Origin: Arenibacter sp. 6A1
GTDB lineage: Bacteria; Bacteroidota; Bacteroidia; Flavobacteriales; Flavobacteriaceae
Assembly (NCBI RefSeq): GCF_012272855.1
Contig: NZ_JAAXCQ010000007.1
Location: 62,001-126,000, forward strand
Reading direction: 5' to 3'
Length of the DNA stretch: 64,000 nt
In this document: piece after piece, positions 54,529-62,090 of the stretch
Numbering within the stretch: position 1 is the stretch's first letter
Layout: each line of letters begins with the position of its first letter
Notes under the pieces: model-generated
Told to the model about the DNA's origin: nothing
Databases searched by the model: none
Seen by the model: only the letters and a program-made list of their open reading frames with translations
Position numbers and translations under genes: made by a program

Positions 54529-56307
54529 GTGAACATAAAAAAATACATTTCGGTTTTACCCTTGCTTTTCCTGTGTTTTTTGGTAAAAGCCCAAGGGAAT
54601 GATGCGGTAACCTTTGAGATGAAGCCCAGCAAGACCAAACTTGGCCTTAACGAGCGCATCCGGGTAGATTTTACGATGAACAAGGACGGCGACAATTTTA
54701 CCCCTCCGGATTTTAATGGTTTCCGAGTATTGATGGGGCCTTCACAATCTATAAGTTCTTCTTGGATCAACGGGGTCCGTAGTTTTTCAAAAACCTATTC
54801 CTATACCCTTGCACCTACGGGCCGGGGCATATTTACCATTAAACAAGCCACCATTGTTATCGATGGGGAAACCTACAAATCGCTTCCCCAGGACATTGAA
54901 GTCACTGCTGCAGTAGACAAACCCGATGCCGAAAAAACGGTAGATGATGTAGCCGATGAAAGCCTGCATTTGGTTGCAGAGCTCTCTAACCCTACCCCCT
55001 ACCTAAATGAAGCGGTTACCGTTGTCTACAAATTATACGTCAGTCCGACCATAGATGTCACCAATTTTAGAGCTTTGGACAACCCTAAATACAACGATTT
55101 TTGGAGTCAGGATATGCCCATTAGCAAGTATACTACCGAGAATACTACGTTTAAGGGACAGGCCTACAGATCGGTAATTTTAAAAAGAGTAGTACTGTAT
55201 CCTCAGAAAACAGGGGAATTAGAAATAGAGCCTTTATCCTTGGATGTAAGTTTACAAGTACCTACTAATAGGCGCGACTTTTTTGGGGGCCGTATTTTTG
55301 CACAGGCCAGCAAGACGGTTTCTGCCGGAAAGCGCACTATTGCCGTCAAAGCTTTGCCTACAGAAGGAAAGCCTGCTGATTTTAGTGGGGCAGTAGGCGA
55401 TTTTAAGTTTTCTGTTACCACTAGCAAAACAAGTTTAAATGCCTCCGAATCCCTACAGGCGGTAGTTAGCATTAATGGAAAAGGTAATTTAAAATTATTT
55501 GAAATTCCGAAATTAAATTTGCCAAGCTCTTTAGAAGTTTACGAACCAGAGTTTAATGAAAACATCCGTACCAATCTTTCGGGAATGGAGGGAATGATCA
55601 ACAATAGCTATACTGTGGTACCTACCTATAAAGGAAAGTACCCTATCCCTAGCATATCCTTCAGCTATTTTAACCCTAAAACAGAAAAATATCACACCTT
55701 AAATTCAGAGGAAATATTAATCAACGTTATCGAAGGTCCTTCTAGCGGATCCATAAATACCAGAGGCGGTGCTGTTTTAAACAAGCAAACTATAGCTGCC
55801 ACTGGCAACCAATTTGTGTTTAATAAATTAACCCCTAATTTAACTCCTAAGGAAACCAATTACTTTTTTGGCAGTAATCGTTTTTTCCTTTGGTGGTTAC
55901 TTCCTATCCTATTGATTCCATTGGCCATCCTTTTTGGTAAAAAACGCGAAGCCATCTCGAGCGATGTAGAAGGAAACAAGATTAAAAGGGCCAATAAATT
56001 AGCGAAAAAATACCTTTCTGCCGCCAAGAAGACCTTGGGCGACAAGGAAGCGTTTTATATAGCCTTGGAAAAGGCCCTGCACAACTATTTAAAGGCTAAA
56101 TTAAAAATAGAGACCTCCGAATTCAGCAAGGATAAGATTACCACTTTATTATCAGAAAAAAATGTTGACCTTGCTACGAGTGAAGGATTTATCGGCTTGT
56201 TGAAAAATTGTGAAATGGCCCGTTACAGTCCATTTTCCGTGGTACAAATGCAACAAGACTACAATACTGCTAGTGAAGTAATTTCCCAATTGGATAAACA
56301 GATATAG
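54529..56307 (+). CDS. batD: BatD family protein
   Basis: The GTG at 54529 gives 592 residues: MNIKKYISVLPLLFLCFLVKAQ is a signal peptide, so this start is preferred to the TTG at 54517 that overlaps batC. Several beta domains follow (BatD/oxygen-tolerance family; FRVLMGPSQSISSSWINGVRSFSKTYSYTLAP), then a membrane helix (FLWWLLPILLIPLAILFG, about 445-462) and a cytoplasmic helical domain. It works with BatA and BatB at the inner membrane. Confidence 0.9.
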   Translation: MNIKKYISVLPLLFLCFLVKAQGNDAVTFEMKPSKTKLGLNERIRVDFTMNKDGDNFTPPDFNGFRVLMGPSQSISSSWINGVRSFSKTYSYTLAPTGRGIFTIKQATIVIDGETYKSLPQDIEVTAAVDKPDAEKTVDDVADESLHLVAELSNPTPYLNEAVTVVYKLYVSPTIDVTNFRALDNPKYNDFWSQDMPISKYTTENTTFKGQAYRSVILKRVVLYPQKTGELEIEPLSLDVSLQVPTNRRDFFGGRIFAQASKTVSAGKRTIAVKALPTEGKPADFSGAVGDFKFSVTTSKTSLNASESLQAVVSINGKGNLKLFEIPKLNLPSSLEVYEPEFNENIRTNLSGMEGMINNSYTVVPTYKGKYPIPSISFSYFNPKTEKYHTLNSEEILINVIEGPSSGSINTRGGAVLNKQTIAATGNQFVFNKLTPNLTPKETNYFFGSNRFFLWWLLPILLIPLAILFGKKREAISSDVEGNKIKRANKLAKKYLSAAKKTLGDKEAFYIALEKALHNYLKAKLKIETSEFSKDKITTLLSEKNVDLATSEGFIGLLKNCEMARYSPFSVVQMQQDYNTASEVISQLDKQI

Positions 56308-57072
56308 ATGATGAAGCGCGGATTATATATTTTATTTTTTTTGGTATGCAGCTTGGGAATCTCCCAAAACCAGGATTTATTTAAGCAGGCTACCTCCCTT
56401 TATAACGAAGGCAAGTTTGATGAAGCTGCTGAAAACTACTTGGCCATCCTAGAAAACGGGGAGCATTCTGCCGAATTGTATTTTAATCTGGGAAATACTT
56501 ATTACAAATTAAATAAGATTGCCCCCAGTATTTTCTACTACGAAAAGGCCTTATTGCTAAACCCAAACGATAGGGACATAAAAAACAATTTGACCTTTGC
56601 CCAGAACATGACCTTGGACGATATAGAAACCTTGCCTCAACCGGGTATTTTCAGGTTTTACAAGGCAGTTACTTCTTTCTTTTCCTTTGATCAGTGGGCG
56701 TACTTGGCCGTCGCTTTCATGATCTTATTTGTTTCCTTGTACATTCTTTTTTACTTCCTGGCCTATGCCACCCAAAAGCGAGTGGCTTTTATAAGCGCAC
56801 TTGTCTTTTTTGTATTTTCTATAGGGAGTTTTATTTTCGCTTATGTACAATATGCTGACTTTAAGGCAGAACAACCAGCCATTGTATTTGCAGAGGAAAT
56901 CAGCATTAAATCCGAACCTAATGCCAGAAGCCAAGAAGTGTTTGTTTTACATGCAGGGACCAAGGTGAATGTATTGAACCAATTAAACGATTGGAAAAAA
57001 ATAGCGCTGATCAACGGTAAAACTGGTTGGGTACCAGCCAAGGAAATTAGGGACATCAAAGATTTTAAATAA
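56308..57072 (+). CDS. batE: BatE, TPR and SH3-like membrane protein
   Basis: A 254-residue protein: signal peptide (LYILFFLVCSLGISQ), a TPR domain (ELYFNLGNTYYKLNKIAPSIFYYEKALLLNPND), two membrane helices (about 135-190) and a C-terminal SH3b-like domain (ISIKSEPNARSQEVFVLHAGTKVNVL...GKTGWVPAKEI). It ends the Bat operon and starts directly after batD. Confidence 0.9.
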   Translation: MMKRGLYILFFLVCSLGISQNQDLFKQATSLYNEGKFDEAAENYLAILENGEHSAELYFNLGNTYYKLNKIAPSIFYYEKALLLNPNDRDIKNNLTFAQNMTLDDIETLPQPGIFRFYKAVTSFFSFDQWAYLAVAFMILFVSLYILFYFLAYATQKRVAFISALVFFVFSIGSFIFAYVQYADFKAEQPAIVFAEEISIKSEPNARSQEVFVLHAGTKVNVLNQLNDWKKIALINGKTGWVPAKEIRDIKDFK

Positions 57073-57529
57073 TACCCTTACATTTAAAAAAGTTTTGTCT
57101 GTTAGCTACGCTCTAGAGCATCTTCTATGAGGAATATTTTCTTGTTCGTATAATTGCATTTATAGATTTTTATTCTATTTACACCATATTTCATATTCCT
57201 GAAACCCGGCGAAGCTGTAGTAGGGATTACACTACATATCTAAGGGATGGTTCCAATTTTATCGTGGATATTACCCTTGCTTCCCCGAATTGCTTTTTTA
57301 GTTAAGATTCGTTTAATATTTTTGACACCAGAAGAAATAGCCTAGAATTTGCTAATCGCTCTTATAACCCAAGAGAAACACAAAGTTTTCGGCCATATTT
57401 TTTATTAAAAATAAAAGTACATTCCTTTTATTACTACTAATCTAATTCTTTACGGAAGTAGAAAATGGTTTTAAGAAGCTGAACCTAAACAAGATTCAAC
57501 TAATTTTACAAAAAAAAGAAACAGGACAC
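57073..57529. other. Intergenic region between batE and the carbonic anhydrase gene
   Basis: About 460 nt with no supported ORF, terminator or repeat; a short CTCTAGAG palindrome is not followed by a T-run. Confidence 0.45.
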
Positions 57530-58159
57530 ATGGAAACTATAGACAAAGTCTTTAAAAACAATGAAAAATGGATTGAAGGAAAGCTACAAAACGATCCAAA
57601 ATTTTTTAGCGATTTAGTAAAAGGGCAAAAGCCTGAAATTCTTTATATCGGATGTTCTGATAGTAGAGTGGCTGCAGAAGAAGTAATGGGTCTTGGTCCA
57701 GGCGATGTATTTGTACATAGAAATATTGCCAATATGGTCATCAGTATTGACTTAAATGCGATGTCCGTCATCAACTATGCCGTAGACCATTTAAAGGTAC
57801 AGCATGTTATCGTTTGCGGTCATTATTCTTGCGGGGGCGTAAAAGCAGCGATGCAATCGGCAGATCTGGGGATTTTAAACCCTTGGCTCAGAAATATTCG
57901 CGACGTGTACAGGATTCATAAAACCGAATTGAATGCCATAGAGGATGAAGATCAAAAATACGATCGCCTAGTAGAACTCAATGTGCAGGAACAGTGTATT
58001 AACCTCATAAAAACCGCTGCCATTCAAAGGGCCCACAGAGACCGTAACTTAAAGGTTCACGGATGGGTTTTTGATGTAAAAACCGGAAAGCTAATAGACC
58101 TTAAAATCGATTTTAAGGGTATTCTTAATAGTATCATGGAGATTTATCACCTAGAGTAA
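57530..58159 (+). CDS. Beta-class carbonic anhydrase
   Basis: A 209-residue protein. Zinc ligands are Cys42 (GCSDSRV), His98 and Cys101 (GHYSCGG), with the Asp44/Arg46 dyad, the complete beta-CA set. It interconverts CO2 and bicarbonate in the cytoplasm. A SulP transporter, often its partner, lies far away in this window (12 kb). It is followed by a clear terminator. Confidence 0.94.
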   Translation: METIDKVFKNNEKWIEGKLQNDPKFFSDLVKGQKPEILYIGCSDSRVAAEEVMGLGPGDVFVHRNIANMVISIDLNAMSVINYAVDHLKVQHVIVCGHYSCGGVKAAMQSADLGILNPWLRNIRDVYRIHKTELNAIEDEDQKYDRLVELNVQEQCINLIKTAAIQRAHRDRNLKVHGWVFDVKTGKLIDLKIDFKGILNSIMEIYHLE

Positions 58160-58185
58160 ATCGGCCATCGATATTTCTGTTTTAC

Positions 58186-58227
58186 AAGGGTAGCCTTCTC
58201 TATATGAGATTGCTACCCTTATTTTTT
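58186..58227 (+). terminator. Terminator after the carbonic anhydrase gene
   Basis: AAGGGTAGC (58186-58194) pairs with GCTACCCTT (58212-58220), then A and a six-T run. The remainder of the gap to pheS (58228-58455) shows nothing. Confidence 0.8.
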
Positions 58228-58455
58228 GTTGCAAAAAATAATAGAAAATTCCCCGGAAAGCTTTAGTATCCCTAGCGGCATCGGAGCCATAGGTTGCTTG
58301 CTTACCTCTATAGTACAGCCAATATCACCAAACACCTCCAATATCAATCAGACAAATTCGGTCTAAATACCGAGGTTTTCTAAAAACCCGCCTGAAAAAT
58401 TATAAGGCCCATTTTTTATTTCCATAAAAATCATGCCTCTTGCCATAAAAGTTTT

Positions 58456-58463
58456 AAATTTGC
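58456..58463 (+). promoter_or_regulatory. -7 element of pheS (TAAATTTG)
   Basis: TAAATTTG matches TAnnTTTG, 40 nt before the ATG at 58504. Confidence 0.4.
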
Positions 58464-58503
58464 ACTTCCTATTTTCAGGACAAACACAAGCCAAGTGATG
58501 AGC

Positions 58504-59523
58504 ATGATAGAACAAATAAAAGAGCATATCCAAGAGGTTGAAAAGTTTTCATCCAATGATAAAGAAGCTATTGAGGCTTTCCGTATTAAGTATTTAGGAA
58601 AAAAAGGATTGTTCAATCATTTTTTCGCCGATTTCAAAAATGTTCCCAAGGAACAGAAAAAGGAATTTGGACAAACTATCAACGAACTTAAAACTGTAGT
58701 TACCGAAAAGGTAGCCCTTTTAAAAGATACTCTTGAAAATAGTGTTGAAGAAAAAGGAATTTATGGCGATTTAACAAGGCCAGGCGAACCTTTACCCCTA
58801 GGGTCAAGGCATCCGATATCTATTGTTAAGAACCAGATCATCGAAATCTTTTCTAGAATTGGGTTTAATGTATCCGAGGGTCCAGAAATTGAAGACGATT
58901 GGCATAATTTTACGGCATTGAACCTTCCAGAATACCATCCGGCAAGGGACATGCAGGACACCTTCTTTGTACAAACCGATCCGGACATATTATTACGTAC
59001 CCACACCTCCTCGGTACAGGTGCGATATATGGAAAACAACACGCCTCCCATCAGAACGATTTCTCCGGGGAGAGTATATAGAAACGAGGCTATTTCCTCG
59101 CGTTCCCATTGTTTTTTCCATCAGGTAGAAGGTCTTTATATTGACAAGGACGTTTCCTTTGCCGATTTAAAACAGACCCTTCAGTTTTTTACTACGGAAC
59201 TTTTTGGAAAATCAAAGATCAGGCTAAGGCCTTCTTATTTCCCATTTACGGAGCCTAGCGCAGAAGTAGATGTATACTGGGGATTAGAAACAGAAACCGA
59301 TTATCGAATGACCAAAGGTACCGGTTGGTTGGAAATCATGGGATGTGGTATGGTTGACCCTAATGTACTTACCAATTGTGGTATTGACCCTAACGAATAC
59401 TCTGGCTTTGCCTTTGGAATGGGGATAGACCGTATTGCTTTGTTGTTGCACCAGATTTCCGATATTAGATTATTGAGCGAAAACGATGTGCGATTTTTAG
59501 AGCAATTTAAAAACGCTTATTAA
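58504..59523 (+). CDS. pheS: Phenylalanine-tRNA ligase alpha subunit
   Basis: The ATG at 58504 gives 339 residues; an ATG two codons upstream (58498) is also possible. It has an N-terminal coiled coil, then the class II aminoacyl-tRNA synthetase core with EDDWHNFTALNLPEYHPARDMQDTF, motif 2 (HQVEGLYID) and motif 3 (GFAFGMGIDRIALL). It charges tRNA-Phe as an alpha2-beta2 complex; pheT is not in the window. Confidence 0.95.
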   Translation: MIEQIKEHIQEVEKFSSNDKEAIEAFRIKYLGKKGLFNHFFADFKNVPKEQKKEFGQTINELKTVVTEKVALLKDTLENSVEEKGIYGDLTRPGEPLPLGSRHPISIVKNQIIEIFSRIGFNVSEGPEIEDDWHNFTALNLPEYHPARDMQDTFFVQTDPDILLRTHTSSVQVRYMENNTPPIRTISPGRVYRNEAISSRSHCFFHQVEGLYIDKDVSFADLKQTLQFFTTELFGKSKIRLRPSYFPFTEPSAEVDVYWGLETETDYRMTKGTGWLEIMGCGMVDPNVLTNCGIDPNEYSGFAFGMGIDRIALLLHQISDIRLLSENDVRFLEQFKNAY

Positions 59524-59580
59524 TCCGCCATTCCAAAAAGAAAATAGTTTATATTTCCCTTTAAAGATCCTTTACAATAC

Positions 59581-59976
59581 ATGAAAAAAGATATTGAAAT
59601 TCCAATTGCAGAACATGTTTATGTTGCTGTTATCCACGAATGGAACGAAGAATTTTTGGAAAAAAATTGGAATGTATACCTTATAAACGATAGGGAAACC
59701 ACCATCGAAGCCGCCATTGCCGTTTCTAATGGCTATGAAGGCGATAGAAAAACATCTACGATGCGCCATGGTTTAGGCGATATCAATGGAAAGGATTTTA
59801 AGAAAATAGAAGAACTTCAGGAAGATATACTAAGCTTTACCAATGAGTTCTTCGTGACTTTTTTCGCCGATAACAAACTATACGAAAAGCGATTCATTTT
59901 CGAAAAAAACAGCATTAACGAAGCTAATTTCAAACCTCTTCCCGTATTGGAGCAAGAAGGTATATTGGCCGATTAA
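59581..59976 (+). CDS. Small conserved protein downstream of pheS
   Basis: A 131-residue soluble acidic protein (MKKDIEIPIAEHVYVAVIHEWNEEFLEKNWNVYLIN...), predicted alpha/beta with no signal peptide or cysteine. It starts 57 nt after pheS and is probably cotranscribed. I recognise no functional family. Confidence 0.7.
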   Translation: MKKDIEIPIAEHVYVAVIHEWNEEFLEKNWNVYLINDRETTIEAAIAVSNGYEGDRKTSTMRHGLGDINGKDFKKIEELQEDILSFTNEFFVTFFADNKLYEKRFIFEKNSINEANFKPLPVLEQEGILAD

Positions 59977-60020
59977 TCTTAAAAACGCCCCGTTTTACCC
60001 CATTATATATTTTAAAGCGT

Positions 60021-60043
60021 AAAGCCCCTTTTTTAGGGGTTTT
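60021..60043 (+). terminator. Terminator after the pheS operon
   Basis: CCCCT (60025-60029) pairs with AGGGG (60035-60039), extended by AAAG/TTTT flanks and followed by T. It abuts repeat copy D. Confidence 0.5.
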
Positions 60044-60047
60044 ATTT

Positions 60048-60139
60048 GGGCGTTCCCCTATCGGGTCGCTCTTTCCGCTGTATCTTTTTTAAAGGCCCCA
60101 TGGCCCTCTAAAAAAGGATGCCGCTGCAATAGCTAACGC
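60048..60139 (-). repeat. REP-like repeat, long class (copy D)
   Basis: A 92-nt unit inverted relative to copy E, with the long central hairpin (CTTTTTTAAAGG.. / ..CCTCTAAAAAAGG). It matches copy B at almost every position. The 87-nt linker to copy E is AT-rich with repeated AACAATAA and TTGTTTATTG words. Together D and E fill the 59977-60470 gap, which has no ORF. Confidence 0.8.
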
Positions 60140-60226
60140 TTTTCAATGAACAATAATGAGTGAACAATAATCAATTAGCATAATTCTCATTGTTAATTGC
60201 AAATTGTTTATTGTAAACTGAATTCC

Positions 60227-60306
60227 GCGTTAGGGACCGCGGCGGCATCCCCGCAGCAGCGCAAGGGATACAGCCAAGGGCCCGCCCGACGAAGGAGGGA
60301 ACGCCC
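60227..60306 (+). repeat. REP-like repeat, short class (copy E)
   Basis: An 80-nt unit from GCGTTAGGGA to GGGAACGCCC, near-identical to copy C and to inverted copy A. It faces copy D head to head. Confidence 0.8.
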
Positions 60307-60470
60307 AAATTAATATGCTAAGGACCCAGATCTTCCCTACTACTTTGCACAGCTTTACAACATGAATAACACACTTTCCCATTCGTTTTTTTAACGCAAC
60401 ATTAACCCTCTGTTAGTTCGGATAATCCCGAACCAATTGTATATTTAAAAAATTTTTTTTAAACAATATT

Positions 60471-60962
60471 TTGGATTTAGAGCTAGAAAAAAGTGAACTT
60501 ATAGAAGAATTGGGAGTGTATTTTGAAACCAACAAAATACTTTCTCATTTAGCCGCCCGGATTTTTTCGCTGCTTATACTGTCCGAAAAGGACGGAACTA
60601 CTTTTGACGAATTGGTAACAACTTTAAAAGCCAGCAAAAGTTCTGTTTCTACAAATTTGCAATTGCTGCAAAATACTGGACGGGTGATATACTTTACCAA
60701 ACTAGGCGATAGAAAACGTTATTTTAAGGCGGCCCCCAATGATATTATTGTTCAGTTGGATAAAAAAATTGCACAATGGGAACAAGAAAAGCAATTACAT
60801 GAAAAACTCTTTGCTTTTAAAACGAACTTATATAAAGAGCATAATAAATACGATGAAAATCTGCCAGGGCTGCAATACACTAAAAATTATGCGTTGTTTA
60901 TAAACGATTTCATCAAAAATTTAAAAACCCTCAAAAACAACTTACAAAACACCCTTAACTAG
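60471..60962 (+). CDS. GbsR/MarR-type transcriptional regulator of the efflux operon
   Basis: A 163-residue winged-helix protein: ILSHLAARIFSLLILSEKDGTTFDELVTTLKASKSSVSTNLQLLQNTGRVIYF is a GbsR/MarR-like DNA-binding domain, followed by a helical dimerisation tail. It starts with TTG at 60471, for lack of an in-frame ATG. It lies 8 nt before the adaptor gene, so it probably controls its own operon. Confidence 0.82.
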   Translation: MDLELEKSELIEELGVYFETNKILSHLAARIFSLLILSEKDGTTFDELVTTLKASKSSVSTNLQLLQNTGRVIYFTKLGDRKRYFKAAPNDIIVQLDKKIAQWEQEKQLHEKLFAFKTNLYKEHNKYDENLPGLQYTKNYALFINDFIKNLKTLKNNLQNTLN

Positions 60963-60970
60963 CATTTTAT

Positions 60971-62080
60971 ATGAAAAAAGTACTATTCCTTCTTGTCCCG
61001 ATATGCATCTCCCTTTTACACAGCTGTGGTGAGGTTGCCGCTACCCCTAAAGGAGCATCGGCCATGTCGCTGCCCACGGTTAAAGTAGAAAAAAGATCTG
61101 TAAACAACTTGTCCAAATATCCAGCGAGTATCGAAGGAATGATCAACAGCAAGGTAAGGGCAAAAGTTTCGGGCTACATACAGGAAGTACTGATAGACGA
61201 AGGCCAGCAGGTAAAAAAGGGACAACTTTTATTTACGCTAGAAACCCAAGCCCTATCCCAAGATGCCAGCGCGGCCAAGGCCCGAATAAATGTAGCGCAA
61301 TTAGAGGTTGACAAATTACGCCCCTTGGTTGCAAAAAATATTATAAGCCAGGTGCAATTAGAGACCGCCAAGGCCAATTTAGAGCAGGCAAAAAGCAATT
61401 ACCAAAGTATTGCAGCCAATATTGGGTATGCCAACATCATTAGTCCCGTCGACGGTGTTGTAGGCGCTATTCCTTATAGAAAGGGAAATTTGGTAAGTGC
61501 CCAAGATGCCGTTCCACTGACCACCATTTCGAGCATTGAAAATGTATATGCTTTTTTCTCCATGAACGAGAAGGAGCTTATTAAATTTTTGCGCGAAACC
61601 GAAGGAAAAACACAGGAAGAAAAAGCCAAGAATCTACCAGAGGTGCAGCTATTATTGGCCGACGGGTCGCTTTACGAGCACTCGGGGACGATAGAAACCA
61701 TTACTGGAGAAGTAAATCCGGCCACGGGAACGGTAAAATTCAGAGCTACTTTTCCTAACGAAATGGGACTTTTAAGAAATGGCAGTAGCGGCACGATTAT
61801 CCTTCCTTCAGAACTGAACGATGTATTGGTGGTTCCTTCTTTGTCTACCTACGAACAACAGGGCAAAAAATTTGTGTACTTGGTAGACGGAGATACACTG
61901 GTCCCCAGAGCTGTTAGGTTACTTGCAGATGTTGACGGCATTTCAGTAGTCGAGGGCATTGAAGAAGGCCAGCAAATTTTGGCCAAAGGCCTTGGAAAAG
62001 TAAGGGCTGGTACCCAAATAGTACCGGAATTAACTTCTTTCGACGAAATCATCAATTCATTCAACACGGTTTTTAAATAA
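60971..62080 (+). CDS. RND efflux periplasmic adaptor (membrane fusion protein), lipoprotein
   Basis: A 369-residue protein with a lipobox signal (LLVPICISLLHSC, Cys19). The lipoyl half-motifs VRAKVSGYIQEVLIDEGQQVKKGQLLF and YANIISPVDGVVGAI flank a coiled-coil hairpin (about 90-150), followed by beta-barrel and membrane-proximal domains. It links the inner-membrane pump to an outer-membrane channel. It lies 10 nt before the pump gene. Confidence 0.93.
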   Translation: MKKVLFLLVPICISLLHSCGEVAATPKGASAMSLPTVKVEKRSVNNLSKYPASIEGMINSKVRAKVSGYIQEVLIDEGQQVKKGQLLFTLETQALSQDASAAKARINVAQLEVDKLRPLVAKNIISQVQLETAKANLEQAKSNYQSIAANIGYANIISPVDGVVGAIPYRKGNLVSAQDAVPLTTISSIENVYAFFSMNEKELIKFLRETEGKTQEEKAKNLPEVQLLLADGSLYEHSGTIETITGEVNPATGTVKFRATFPNEMGLLRNGSSGTIILPSELNDVLVVPSLSTYEQQGKKFVYLVDGDTLVPRAVRLLADVDGISVVEGIEEGQQILAKGLGKVRAGTQIVPELTSFDEIINSFNTVFK

Positions 62081-62090
62081 TCTAGCTAGC

